From Candidatus Avimonas merdigallinarum (lineage in GTDB: Bacteria; Bacillota; Clostridia; Oscillospirales; Acutalibacteraceae): a DNA stretch of 64,000 nt. The stretch's first letter is position 1. Every line of letters starts with the position of its first letter. The position numbers and the translations under genes are program-made. Below, piece after piece: positions 16,573-25,352 of the stretch. The stretch is from positions 1,895-65,894 of the forward strand of contig CAJFGS010000010.1 of NCBI GenBank assembly GCA_904377855.1, written 5' to 3'. A model generated the notes under the pieces. That model was not told the DNA's origin, searched no databases, and worked only from the letters and a program-made list of their open reading frames with translations.

Positions 16573-17045
16573 ACGCGGTAACCGGATGGGCGGCCGCCCT
16601 GTGTGCGGCGGCAATCGGCTGCACGGCCCTGCATATGCTGGCGCCGAAAGGCGGGCTAGGAAGGCTGTTCAAGTTGCTGACCGCCGCATTTTTCCTATGC
16701 TGTATGGTGTCCCCCTTGCTGCAGCTGAAGAACATCTCCTCCCTGTCTCTGGATATCCTGCCGGAGGAAGTGTCCGCCGAGGCGCTTCAGGAACGGGTGA
16801 ACGCCCAATTTGAGCGGCAGGTCACCGCCGCTCTGGAGGAGACCGCGCGGCAGACGCTCCAAAAATATGGTATCGAGCCGGCAAAAGTTGAGATAAAGAT
16901 GGATACCGACGAAAACGGCGGCATATACATTACTAAAATTATCCTGTATTTGGACAAACAAAATGCCGACGGCGCCATTGCCGCAAAGCAGGCGATGGAA
17001 CAGCGCCTGGGCGTCGAGGTGGATATCGCGGTATTGGACGAATAG
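16569..17045 (+). CDS. spoIIIAF: Stage III sporulation protein AF
   Basis: ATG 16569 overlaps the spoIIIAE stop by four bases (ATGA), which fixes the start. The 158-residue protein has two N-terminal membrane helices and a C-terminal ring-building-like domain (TARQTLQKYGIEPAKVEIKM). Such domains in SpoIIIA proteins resemble rings of secretion systems. Confidence 0.92.
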   Translation: MNAVTGWAAALCAAAIGCTALHMLAPKGGLGRLFKLLTAAFFLCCMVSPLLQLKNISSLSLDILPEEVSAEALQERVNAQFERQVTAALEETARQTLQKYGIEPAKVEIKMDTDENGGIYITKIILYLDKQNADGAIAAKQAMEQRLGVEVDIAVLDE

Positions 17046-17136
17046 CATCGCCCCATTACCGGGATATCGAAAAGACGATAGGGAGTGGGAATGTACAAGG
17101 CTTTCAAAAGAAATCTTCGAAGGGAATGGAGCGGTA

Positions 17137-17715
17137 ATGGACGAGAAAAAAGCCCCGGCCGAAGGAAGCGCCCTGGCAAAAATAAAAAATTCCCTGCAGA
17201 CCGGGAAAGGGAAAAACTGGATTCTGGCGGCCGGAATTCTTGGCATCGCGCTCATTGGGCTGTCCAGCTTTCTCCCCAAGGGCGAGGAAGCCGCCACCGC
17301 CTCCGCGCAGACGGCCGCACGGCTGAGCGCAGAAGAATTCATCCGCACTACGGAAGAAAAATTAACGGAGATCGTGCGCAGCATTGAAGGCGCGGGAGAG
17401 TGCCGGGTGATGGTTACGCTGGAAAACGGGGTGGAATATGTCTACGCGACGGAAGAAAGCGTAAACACCGATCGGCAGGAGGATGATGGAAAGGTCTCCC
17501 AGCGGGACGACAGCGACAAGTCCGTGATCGTCGTCGACACAGGGGACGGGAAACAGGGGCTGCTGGTCACCGAGATCCAGCCCACGGTGAAAGGGGTCGT
17601 CGTTGTCTGTGAAGGGGGAGACCAGCCTCTTGTACAGCAGAGGGTGATTGACACGATTACCACAGCGCTGAACCTGTCGTCCAAACGGGTTTGTGTAACG
17701 AAACTGAGCCAATAG
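17137..17715 (+). CDS. spoIIIAG: Stage III sporulation protein AG
   Basis: The 192-residue protein has a short cytoplasmic N-terminus, one membrane helix (WILAAGILGIALIGLSSFL) and an extracytoplasmic ring-building domain with the family segment GAGECRVMVTLENGVEYVYA and GVVVVCEGGDQPLVQQ. SpoIIIAG forms a large ring in the intermembrane space of the engulfed forespore. ATG 17137 has AAGGGA upstream. Confidence 0.95.
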   Translation: MDEKKAPAEGSALAKIKNSLQTGKGKNWILAAGILGIALIGLSSFLPKGEEAATASAQTAARLSAEEFIRTTEEKLTEIVRSIEGAGECRVMVTLENGVEYVYATEESVNTDRQEDDGKVSQRDDSDKSVIVVDTGDGKQGLLVTEIQPTVKGVVVVCEGGDQPLVQQRVIDTITTALNLSSKRVCVTKLSQ

Positions 17716-17750
17716 CCAAATCATTTTAAATTGAAAGGATTGGAGCAACC

Positions 17751-18326
17751 ATGAGCGGATTTTTCGGGAAAAAGCAGATTTTGCTGGCGGTACTGGTCGT
17801 CGCCCTCGGGGTGGCGGTATATCTGAACTATTATTTTTCAGCGCAGAACCCGCCCGTAGCCAATACCGGCACCTCTACTTCGGAATCCAAGAACCTGGGA
17901 GACGCGCAATATGTCAACAACGGCTCCACCACCATCCCTCCCTCCGGTGGAGACACAACCGGCACCACCGGGGATCCGAACGATTATTTCGTTCAGGCGC
18001 GCTTGAACCGCGAGACCTCCAGGGAAGAAGCGCTGGATATCCTTCGCGATATGATGAACGATGTCAAAGCCAGCGAGGAGACGCAGCAGAAGGCGTTGGC
18101 GGAAGCGGCGGAAATCGCGGCAGCAGTGGAACAGGAAAGCAAAATTGAAAGCCTTGTAAAGGCAAAGGGTTTTTCGGATTGCGTCGCCTATATTGCGGAG
18201 GACGCCTGCAATATCGTGGTGCGCTCGGACGGGATGACCCCTCAGCAAGCGCTTCAGATAACGGAAATCGTCACCGCCCAGTCGAAGATTGTCGCACAAA
18301 ATGTCAAGATTGTAACGGTGAATTAA
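17751..18326 (+). CDS. spoIIIAH: Stage III sporulation protein AH
   Basis: The 191-residue protein has one N-terminal membrane helix, a Ser/Thr/Gly-rich linker (about 38-75) and a C-terminal ring-building domain ending in AQNVKIVTVN. In Bacillus it binds SpoIIQ across the septum. It ends the spoIIIA operon. No hairpin terminator was seen before the next promoter. Confidence 0.95.
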   Translation: MSGFFGKKQILLAVLVVALGVAVYLNYYFSAQNPPVANTGTSTSESKNLGDAQYVNNGSTTIPPSGGDTTGTTGDPNDYFVQARLNRETSREEALDILRDMMNDVKASEETQQKALAEAAEIAAAVEQESKIESLVKAKGFSDCVAYIAEDACNIVVRSDGMTPQQALQITEIVTAQSKIVAQNVKIVTVN

Positions 18327-18336
18327 GAAAAAATGG

Positions 18337-18364
18337 TTGCTCTCCAATCACTTTGTGGTATAAT
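18337..18364 (+). promoter_or_regulatory. Promoter for the Asp23/nusB unit
   Basis: TTGCTC, 16 bases, TATAAT, with TGG directly before the -10 (extended -10). It lies just after spoIIIAH and lets the following housekeeping genes be expressed outside sporulation. Confidence 0.6.
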
Positions 18365-18451
18365 AATCGAGTAGATTGCCGTTTCTGAGGCGGCACGGCT
18401 TAGGCCGGGTTCTGTAAAAGCGAAAGGATGCCAGAAAAGGAGGTCCGTTTT

Positions 18452-18820
18452 ATGGACGATAGAAAATACAGCGCAGCGGAAGGCAGCTGCATTATTTCCG
18501 AAGACGTCATCGCTTCGATTGCCAGCTCCGCCGCAATGGAAGTCCCCGGCGTGGCGAGCATGGCGCAGCGGCCGGCCGATATCCGCGGTATCATCGGCTC
18601 GGCGGCGTCCAAGGCGGTCAAGGTCCTGAATAACGAGAGCGAAACGATTTTGGACGTTTATGTGAATCTGAAGCTGGGCGCCCGGATTCCGGACGTTGCC
18701 GGCGAAGTACAGCACAACGTCAAAGTGGCCGTCCAGTCCATGACCGGCAAGCCGGTGAATAAAGTAAACGTCCACGTAGCGGGGCTTGTGTTCGACGAAC
18801 CAAAAGAAACCAGCGTCTGA
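18452..18820 (+). CDS. Asp23/Gls24-family envelope stress protein
   Basis: The 122-residue protein has the Asp23 pattern: ISEDVIASIASSAAMEVPGVASM at the start, ILDVYVNLKLGARIPDVAGEVQ in the middle and VNKVNVHVAGLVF near the end. The short form found next to nusB in Firmicutes is YqhY, thought to link to lipid or membrane balance. ATG 18452 was chosen because AAAGGAGG lies eight bases upstream. A hairpin follows at 18829. Confidence 0.9.
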   Translation: MDDRKYSAAEGSCIISEDVIASIASSAAMEVPGVASMAQRPADIRGIIGSAASKAVKVLNNESETILDVYVNLKLGARIPDVAGEVQHNVKVAVQSMTGKPVNKVNVHVAGLVFDEPKETSV

Positions 18821-18828
18821 CAGCGCGG

Positions 18829-18860
18829 AACCCTCCGCAGGTAATGTGGAGGGTTTCTTT
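18829..18860 (+). terminator. Terminator after the Asp23-family gene
   Basis: An 11-bp stem with one wobble (18829-18839 with 18845-18855) followed by TTTCTTT. It may be partial, as nusB lies only 115 bases on and has no obvious promoter. Confidence 0.7.
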
Positions 18861-18975
18861 CTATCATTCCTGTCGGATTATGGGGAAACCGGTGGAAATC
18901 CCTCCCCTGCATCCGCTTGGACCTTGGGAAAATTGAAGATCCTGCCGACAGCGGGAGCGAAAGGGTGGTCATGCC

Positions 18976-19419
18976 ATGACACGGCGCGAAGCGCGCGAAC
19001 TGGCGTTTGTCCTATTGTTTGAAAAATCATTTACCGACGAGCCGGTACGCGAGATCCTGCAGAATGCGGGAGAGGCCCGGGACGTGGAAGGCGATGCGTT
19101 CGCCGTATCCCTCGCCGAGGGCGCACAAGAGCATATGGAGACGATAGACGGCGCGATTTCCCGCCATTCTCATAAATGGACGAAGGAGCGGATTTCCCGC
19201 GTGGCTCTTTCCATTATGCGCCTGGCGGTGTATGAGATGCTCTTTTTGCCGGATATCCCGGTCAGCGTTTCCATCAACGAGGCGGTGGAACTCGCCAAGA
19301 AATACGGCGGGGAAGAGGACAGCACGTTTATCAACGGCGTCCTGGGCGGCGTTTCCCGGGAAATGCCGGAAGGCGATCCCGCTCCCGGCGACGGGGAAAA
19401 GGCCGCGGAGCAAGCGTAA
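18976..19419 (+). CDS. nusB: Transcription antitermination factor NusB
   Basis: NusB binds boxA RNA with NusE for rRNA antitermination. The protein has the N-terminal TRREARELAFVLLFEKSF, the PVSVSINEAVELAKKYGGEEDSTFINGVLGG signature in its second half, and an acidic tail. The 147-residue length is normal. The stop overlaps the next ATG by one base (TAATG). Confidence 0.95.
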   Translation: MTRREARELAFVLLFEKSFTDEPVREILQNAGEARDVEGDAFAVSLAEGAQEHMETIDGAISRHSHKWTKERISRVALSIMRLAVYEMLFLPDIPVSVSINEAVELAKKYGGEEDSTFINGVLGGVSREMPEGDPAPGDGEKAAEQA

Positions 19420-20369
19420 TGGGGATGCTGTTTTTAGGGATTGATACCAGCAACTATACCACTTCCACCGCGCTGTATTGCCCTCAGACGGGAGAAATCC
19501 GGCAGAACAAACGGCTCCTCCCTGTAAAGGAGGGGGAACTCGGCCTGCGGCAGAGCGACGCGGTTTTCCACCATACCCGGCAGCTCCCTGAGATGCTGGA
19601 GGGGCTGCTGTCAGGGGAAGAGGGGACGATTTCCGCTGTCGGCGCGTCGGAGCGCCCCAGCGAAGCGGAAGGGTCCTATATGCCCTGCTTCCTCGCGGGA
19701 CTGGGGACAGCCCGCTCCCTGGCGGCGGTGCTCCACGTCCCGCTTTATTGTTTTACCCACCAGCAGGGGCATGTTGCCGCCGCCGCCTTCGGCGCCGGCT
19801 GCCCCGGGCTTTTGCGAACGGAATTCCTGGCCTTTCACATCTCGGGGGGGACGACCGACGCGCTGCTGGTGCGCCCTGACGGAAGGGGCGGGATCCATTG
19901 CACGCTCGCCGCGTCTTCGCTGGACTTGAAGGCGGGACAGCTGATCGACCGGGTAGGCAAGCTGCTGGGGCTTCCTTTCCCCGCGGGCCCGGCGCTCGAA
20001 AAGCTGGCGCTGGCGGCGCCGCGGCCGAAGATCCGGCCCCGTCCCGTGCTCCGCGGGGCGGACTGCTGCCTTTCCGGAGTGGAAAACCAGTGCCAGAGGA
20101 AAAAAGAAGCCGGCGTCCCGGCGGAAGAAATCGCCCGTTTTTGCCTGGAAAGCGTTTTGGCCGCCATCGCCGGCATGACGGAAGCGCTGAAAAAAGACTA
20201 TCCGGCCCTGCAGCTTTTGTATGCGGGCGGGGTGATGTCCAATTCCTTTTTGCGGGAGGAACTGACCGCCTGCTTTGGGGGGCGCTTTGCGCCGCCGTCG
20301 TTTTCGGCGGATAACGCGGCGGGAATCGCCTTGCTCTGCTCGCTCCGGGAAAGGGGGGATCGGCTGTGA
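19419..20369 (+). CDS. TsaD/Kae1-like protein, second paralog type
   Basis: The 316-residue protein has the ASKHA fold of TsaD: GIDTSNYTTSTALY at the N-terminus, metal-binding HQQGHVAAAAF, an ISGGTTD loop and AGGVMSNSFLRE. True TsaD makes the tRNA t6A modification with TsaB, TsaC and TsaE. This form is shorter and sits beside xseA without tsaB or tsaE, as a second paralog often does in Clostridia. Its exact role is unknown. It overlaps nusB by one base and xseA by four bases. Confidence 0.82.
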   Translation: MGMLFLGIDTSNYTTSTALYCPQTGEIRQNKRLLPVKEGELGLRQSDAVFHHTRQLPEMLEGLLSGEEGTISAVGASERPSEAEGSYMPCFLAGLGTARSLAAVLHVPLYCFTHQQGHVAAAAFGAGCPGLLRTEFLAFHISGGTTDALLVRPDGRGGIHCTLAASSLDLKAGQLIDRVGKLLGLPFPAGPALEKLALAAPRPKIRPRPVLRGADCCLSGVENQCQRKKEAGVPAEEIARFCLESVLAAIAGMTEALKKDYPALQLLYAGGVMSNSFLREELTACFGGRFAPPSFSADNAAGIALLCSLRERGDRL

Positions 20370-21574
20370 CAGTGATTACGGTCAGCCAGCTGAACCGCTA
20401 TGTGAAATCCCTGCTGGAGGGGGATCAAAACCTCTCTTCGGTGTATATCGGCGGCGAGATTTCCAATTTCACCAACCATTATAAATCCGGCCATCTGTAT
20501 TTATCGCTCAAGGACGAAGGCGCGCTGGTGCGGGCGGTCATGTTCCGGGCATACGCGTCCAAGCTGAGGTTCCGTCCCGAAAACGGGATGAAAGTGATTG
20601 TGAAGGCGCGCGTTTCTCTCTACGAAAAGGACGGATCCTTCCAAATTTATATTGAGGAAATGCAGCCGGACGGCGTGGGCGCCCTCCAGATAGCGTATGA
20701 GCAATTGAAAAAACGGCTGGCGGCGGAGGGGCTCTTTGACCAGGAGCGGAAAAAGCCGCTCCCCCGGTATCCGCAGAAAGTCGGGGTGATTACGTCGCCC
20801 ACCGGGGCGGCTGTGCGGGATATTTTGAACATATTGGGACGGCGGTATCCTTTGGCCGTCATTGTATTCGCCCCGGTCCTCGTGCAGGGGGAGGGCGCGC
20901 CGCCGCAGCTTATCAAGGCGCTGCGGTATTTTAACGATACCAAAGCGGCGGACGTGATCATCCTTGGACGGGGCGGCGGCTCGATTGAGGAATTGTGGGC
21001 TTTCAACGACGAAGGCGTGGCCCGTGCGGTGGCGGATTCGGATATCCCGGTGATTTCCGCCGTCGGGCATGAAACCGATTTTACCATCTGCGATTTTGCC
21101 GCGGATCTGCGCGCCCCCACCCCTTCGGCGGCGGCGGAACTGGCAGTGCCCGATCAAACCCAGCTTTTGGCAAGGCTGGAGCAGCTGCAGGGGCGGATCC
21201 GTCAGGGGGCGCACGCTTCCCTGGAACGGGCAGCGCACCGCCTGACGGTGGTCCGGTCCCGGCGCTGTTTGGCTTCCCCGCTTTTTTATGTGGAGGAGCA
21301 GGGGATGCGGCTGGATTATCTGACCCGTGCCTTTGTGCATGCGGCGCAAGGCAGCCTGGCGGACTCGGGCAGAAGGCTGGCGGCCCTCGGCGGGAAGCTG
21401 GACGCCCTCAGCCCGCTGAAGGTGCTTTCCCGCGGGTATGCCATCCCATACTGCGGAGGAAAAGTGGTAAAAAGCACGAAGGACGTATTGGTGGGCGGGG
21501 CTTTGACCGTGCGGGTCAGGGATGGGACGCTCGCCTGTACGGTGGACGGCGTACAGCAAAATAAAAACGGATGA
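20366..21574 (+). CDS. xseA: Exodeoxyribonuclease VII large subunit
   Basis: XseA with XseB degrades single-stranded DNA in both directions and acts in repair. The OB-fold domain (VTVSQLNRYVKSLLEGD, YIGGEISNFTNHYKSGHLYLSLKD) comes first, then the catalytic part with VGVITSPTGAAVRDIL, ILGRGGGSIEELWAFNDE and SAVGHETDFTICDFAADLRAPTPS. The 402-residue length is standard. The start is GTG in a GTGA overlap with the previous gene. Confidence 0.97.
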   Translation: MTVITVSQLNRYVKSLLEGDQNLSSVYIGGEISNFTNHYKSGHLYLSLKDEGALVRAVMFRAYASKLRFRPENGMKVIVKARVSLYEKDGSFQIYIEEMQPDGVGALQIAYEQLKKRLAAEGLFDQERKKPLPRYPQKVGVITSPTGAAVRDILNILGRRYPLAVIVFAPVLVQGEGAPPQLIKALRYFNDTKAADVIILGRGGGSIEELWAFNDEGVARAVADSDIPVISAVGHETDFTICDFAADLRAPTPSAAAELAVPDQTQLLARLEQLQGRIRQGAHASLERAAHRLTVVRSRRCLASPLFYVEEQGMRLDYLTRAFVHAAQGSLADSGRRLAALGGKLDALSPLKVLSRGYAIPYCGGKVVKSTKDVLVGGALTVRVRDGTLACTVDGVQQNKNG

Positions 21575-21615
21575 CGGGAAGCGGCAATGTTCCGCTGTGG
21601 CAATAGGGAGGAAAT

Positions 21616-21897
21616 ATGGCGCAGGAATGGACCTTTGAAAAAGCGATGGCGCGGCTTGAGCAGATTGTAGCGGCGCTGGAAAGCGGCAAATGCACGCTGG
21701 ACGAATCCCTGAAATTGTTTGAAGAGGGGACGAAACTGACCGGTTACTGCTCGAAAGCCCTCAAAACGGCGGAGCAGAAGATTGTGAAGCTGACGGCGGC
21801 CGATGTTTCCGCCGCGCAGAACGCGGCCGGGGCTGAGCAGACGCCGGAGGACGCCGGGAAAATTTTGGACGGCTCTTCGCCTGACCTGTCGGAATAG
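21616..21897 (+). CDS. xseB: Exodeoxyribonuclease VII small subunit
   Basis: A 93-residue protein with the XseB core WTFEKAMARLEQIVAALESGKCTLDESLKLFEEGTKL. It binds XseA in several copies. The C-terminal 30 residues are an Ala/Glu-rich extension. GGAGG lies before the ATG. Confidence 0.96.
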   Translation: MAQEWTFEKAMARLEQIVAALESGKCTLDESLKLFEEGTKLTGYCSKALKTAEQKIVKLTAADVSAAQNAAGAEQTPEDAGKILDGSSPDLSE

Positions 21898-21957
21898 GGG
21901 CATACTAGAGGCATGGCTTTTGGGACGGCCGAAATATACAGTGGAGATGAGGAAAAA

Positions 21958-22857
21958 ATGGGCGCATTGTATAACGACAGGCTGGAATCCTACCGGCAGG
22001 AAATCGAGGAAGCGCTGTTTTCCTATCTGCCCATACCGGAGGAAGCGCCGCAGAAAACGGTTTATGAGGTCATGAATTATGCCTGCGTCGGGGGCGGCAA
22101 GCGGCTGCGCCCGGTATTGGTCATGGAATTCTGCCGCCTTTGCGGGGAATCCCCCGCCAAAGCGATCCCCTTTGCCTGCGCTATCGAGATGGTGCATTCC
22201 TACTCGCTGATCCATGACGACCTGCCCTGCATGGACAACAGCCCCCTACGGCGGGGACGGCCTTCCGCCCATGCCGCATACGGGGAAGACATGGCGCTTT
22301 TGGCGGGGGACGGCCTGCTTACCCGCGCGTTTGAAGTGATGCTGGCGGAGGAGAACCAGCGGGAGCTCCCGCCCCAGCGGGTTCTCCGCGCCGCCTTTGC
22401 CCTCGCGGACGCAGCCGGAGCCGGCGGGATGGTCGGCGGCCAGGTGATCGACCTGCAGAGCGAGGGGAAGTCCATCGATCTGCCCGCGCTGGAAACATTG
22501 CAGCGGGGGAAAACCGCCGCCCTGCTTATGGCGGCCTGTGAAATGGGATGCCATATCGGAGGAGGCGGGGAGGCGGAAATCGCCGCCGCCCGCCGGTTTG
22601 GGGAGGAACTCGGCCTCTGCTTCCAGATCGTTGACGATATCCTGGATGTGACCTCCACCCCGGAGGAACTGGGAAAGCCGGTAGGCAACGATGAGAAAAG
22701 CAGAAAGGTGACGTATGTCTCGCTGCTCGGCAGGGAAAAAGCGCTGCAGCTGGCGGCCGAGCGGACGGAAAAAGCCGTGGATGCCCTTCAAGTATTCGGA
22801 GAGCCGGGCAAAGCGCTCCGGTCGCTTGCCCGCGCGCTGCTGCAGCGTTCCTGCTGA
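21958..22857 (+). CDS. ispA: Polyprenyl (farnesyl/geranyl) diphosphate synthase
   Basis: The enzyme joins isopentenyl and allylic diphosphates. GGGKRLRPVL, the first Asp-rich motif HDDLPCMDN followed by LRRGRPSAH, GGQVIDL and the second Asp-rich motif QIVDDILDV are all intact. The residues before the first Asp motif (MVHSYSLI) fit short-chain synthases of the IspA type. ATG 21958 is favoured by AGGAAA upstream; ATG 21913 would add 15 residues. It lies between xseB and dxs in the order usual for Clostridia. Confidence 0.93.
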   Translation: MGALYNDRLESYRQEIEEALFSYLPIPEEAPQKTVYEVMNYACVGGGKRLRPVLVMEFCRLCGESPAKAIPFACAIEMVHSYSLIHDDLPCMDNSPLRRGRPSAHAAYGEDMALLAGDGLLTRAFEVMLAEENQRELPPQRVLRAAFALADAAGAGGMVGGQVIDLQSEGKSIDLPALETLQRGKTAALLMAACEMGCHIGGGGEAEIAAARRFGEELGLCFQIVDDILDVTSTPEELGKPVGNDEKSRKVTYVSLLGREKALQLAAERTEKAVDALQVFGEPGKALRSLARALLQRSC

Positions 22858-22932
22858 CCGGCTCCGTAGAGGGCAAATAGCGGGCCGGGCCAGGCGGCAG
22901 ACGTTGATTTCTGGCGGAAAGGCATGACAGCA

Positions 22933-23412
22933 ATGGATGTAGTGATTGGTTTTTTTGAAAATAAGGTTTTGTTTGCAGCTGTGCTGGGATGGTTTTGCGC
23001 ACAGGTGGCGAAGGTTCTGCTCACCTTGATATTTAAAAGGAAGCTGAGCGTGGAACGCCTTTGGGGCGCCGGCGGTATGCCGAGCGCCCATTCCGCCATG
23101 GTTTGCGCATTGACTGTGTCGCTCGCGCGCTTTGACGGAATCCGCTCGCCGGTTTTTGCCCTGGCGGTCATGTTCGCCTTCGTCACGATGTATGACGCCA
23201 TGGGCGTCCGAAGGGAGACAGGGCTGCACGCCAAGCTCCTGAATAAGTACTTAAACCAGCTTGAACAGAAAAACGCCGATAAGGACGGGGACGGGATCCC
23301 GGACGAGGAAGTAGACGAAATTGAACTCAAGGAATTCATCGGCCATACGCCTCTGGAAGTTCTAGGCGGTGTGCTGCTGGGGATCCTGGTCGGGATTTTG
23401 GTCCCGGCGTAG
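22933..23412 (+). CDS. YuiD-type divergent PAP2-family membrane protein (DUF212)
   Basis: The 159-residue protein carries the family motifs GGMPSAHSAMVCAL, MYDAMGVRRETG and GHTPLEVLGGVLLGI, with about four membrane segments. The family is distantly related to PAP2 phosphatases; its substrate is unknown. Between the two conserved blocks it has an extra stretch at about residues 114-130 reading DKDGDGIPDEEVDE, which matches the calcium-loop pattern DxDxDGxxD. ATG 22933 was preferred over 22924 by ribosome-site spacing. It sits between ispA and dxs, which suggests a link to prenyl phosphates. Confidence 0.87.
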   Translation: MDVVIGFFENKVLFAAVLGWFCAQVAKVLLTLIFKRKLSVERLWGAGGMPSAHSAMVCALTVSLARFDGIRSPVFALAVMFAFVTMYDAMGVRRETGLHAKLLNKYLNQLEQKNADKDGDGIPDEEVDEIELKEFIGHTPLEVLGGVLLGILVGILVPA

Positions 23413-23462
23413 TTTTTCTGAATCCCTTCCGAATCCCTCTAGAAAAGCGAGGTTCTTTGTAT

Positions 23463-25352
23463 ATGCCTGAACCTTTGGGCCATACCAAGTATTTGAAAAA
23501 CATCCATTCTCCGGATGATATAAAAGGATTGTCTATGCCGGAACTCCGGACGCTCTGTGAAGAAATCCGTGAAACGTTGGTGGATACGGTTTCCAAAACC
23601 GGCGGCCATCTTTCCTCCAATCTGGGGATGGTAGAGGTCACGGTAGCGATGCACCGGGAATTCTCCACCCCGACGGATCAGTTCGTCTGGGATGTCGGCC
23701 ATCAGTGCTATGTCCACAAGCTGCTGACCGGGCGGGCTGAGCGCTTCCATATGCTGCGACAGGAGGGCGGGGTTGCCGGGTTCCCCTTTCCCAGCGAAAG
23801 CGAGCACGATTCCTTTATTGTTGGGCACGCCAGCACCTCCATTTCCGCCGCCAACGGCATGGCGAAGGCGAAGGCGATGCTGGGGGAAGAGGGGTATGTT
23901 GTCGCGGTAATCGGGGACGGCGCACTGACCGGCGGGCTTGCTTACGAAGGCCTGAGCAATGCCGGGCGGAGCAAGGACCGGCTGATTGTTGTACTTAACG
24001 ATAACGGGATGTCGATTAGCCGGAACGTCGGTTTTGTTGCCCGGCATCTGGCGGCGCTGCGGGCCAGGCCGCATTATGTGCGGTTCAAGACCCGGTTCAG
24101 CAACGCCATTGCCAGCATCCCGCTTGTCGGCACGCCCCTGCGGAATACGCTGCTTCATTGGAAAACCAAGCTGAAAAAGATGCTGTATGCCCGCAGCAGC
24201 TTTTTTGAAGAGATGGGTTTCAATTATATCGGCCCTTTGGACGGCCATGACCTGGAGGAATTGATCAAGGGCTTCCAGGCGGCGAAGAAATTGGATAGGC
24301 CGGTATTGATGCACGTGGCTACCGTAAAGGGAAAAGGCTATCCTTATGCGGAAAAGAATCCCGACGTTTACCACGGCGTTTCCGGCTTTGATCCGGAAAC
24401 CGGCCGCACGCCGCCGGCTTCCCCCAGCTTTTCTTCGGTTTTCGGGGAGGAGCTGTGCGCTCTTGCGGAGGAAGATCGCCGGATTTGTGCCATTTCCGCG
24501 GCGATGAAGAACGGCACGGGATTGCTGCATTTTTCGCAGCAGTTCCCCAAGCGTTTCTTTGACGTGGGGATCGCCGAGGAGCATGCGGTCACTTTTGCCG
24601 CCGGCCTGGCCCACGACAAGGCGCTTCCCGTATTTGCCGTGTATTCGACCTTCCTGCAGCGCAGCTATGATCAAATCCTTAACGATGCGGCGATCGGCAG
24701 GGAGCATGTGGTTCTGGCCATCGATCGCGCCGGGATTGTGGGAGACGACGGGGAAACCCATCAAGGGATATTCGACGCGGCCTTTTTGAATACCATACCC
24801 GGGGCCGCCGTTTATTCGCCCGCCTGCTTTGAGGAACTGCGGATCAATCTGCGGCAGGCGCTTTATGACGAAGAGGGGATCGCCGCCGTCCGTTACCCCC
24901 GCGGCGGGGAACTGCCGGGGCTGGAAGGCTACCAGCCGGATTACCGGCCGTATACCCTTTGGGAAGAAGCGGGGGCGGATACCCTGCTGATTACCTATGG
25001 GCGGATTTTCGCCACGGTGCGGGAGGCGTCCCGCCAGCTGAAAGAGCTGGGTATGCCGGTTTCCGTCCTGAAGCTCACCCGCATCCAGCCGCTGGACCCG
25101 GAGTGCATTGAGGCGGCTCTGGGGTATCCGCGGATACTCTTCTTTGAGGAAGGAGCCCGCAGCGGCGGCGTATGCGAGCATTTTGGCGCAAAATTGTTGG
25201 AAGCGGGCTATACCGGCCGCTATCAGAGCGTGGCGATTGATTCCTTCGTCCCCGCTTGCCAGCCGGAGAAGGGGCTGGCTGCCAATGGGCTGGATCTGGC
25301 GGGGATCCTCTCCGCCGTGCAGGGGAGGGGAACGGATGCCGGGCGAAAATGA
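23463..25352 (+). CDS. dxs: 1-deoxy-D-xylulose-5-phosphate synthase
   Basis: DXS condenses pyruvate and glyceraldehyde 3-phosphate using thiamine diphosphate, the first MEP step. GGHLSSNLGMVEVTVAMH, DVGHQCYVHKLLTGR, the ThDP motif GDGALTGG...LNDNGMSIS, GIAEEHAVTFAAG and DRAGIVGDDGETHQG are all present. The length of about 629 residues is standard. ATG 23463 is preferred to TTG 23457. The stop overlaps tlyA by 17 bases, so the two are coupled. Confidence 0.97.
   Translation: MPEPLGHTKYLKNIHSPDDIKGLSMPELRTLCEEIRETLVDTVSKTGGHLSSNLGMVEVTVAMHREFSTPTDQFVWDVGHQCYVHKLLTGRAERFHMLRQEGGVAGFPFPSESEHDSFIVGHASTSISAANGMAKAKAMLGEEGYVVAVIGDGALTGGLAYEGLSNAGRSKDRLIVVLNDNGMSISRNVGFVARHLAALRARPHYVRFKTRFSNAIASIPLVGTPLRNTLLHWKTKLKKMLYARSSFFEEMGFNYIGPLDGHDLEELIKGFQAAKKLDRPVLMHVATVKGKGYPYAEKNPDVYHGVSGFDPETGRTPPASPSFSSVFGEELCALAEEDRRICAISAAMKNGTGLLHFSQQFPKRFFDVGIAEEHAVTFAAGLAHDKALPVFAVYSTFLQRSYDQILNDAAIGREHVVLAIDRAGIVGDDGETHQGIFDAAFLNTIPGAAVYSPACFEELRINLRQALYDEEGIAAVRYPRGGELPGLEGYQPDYRPYTLWEEAGADTLLITYGRIFATVREASRQLKELGMPVSVLKLTRIQPLDPECIEAALGYPRILFFEEGARSGGVCEHFGAKLLEAGYTGRYQSVAIDSFVPACQPEKGLAANGLDLAGILSAVQGRGTDAGRK

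Noticed and set aside
23439-25181. Antisense open frame opposite dxs
   Set aside because: dxs motifs on the plus strand are complete; the antisense frame is a codon-bias shadow.
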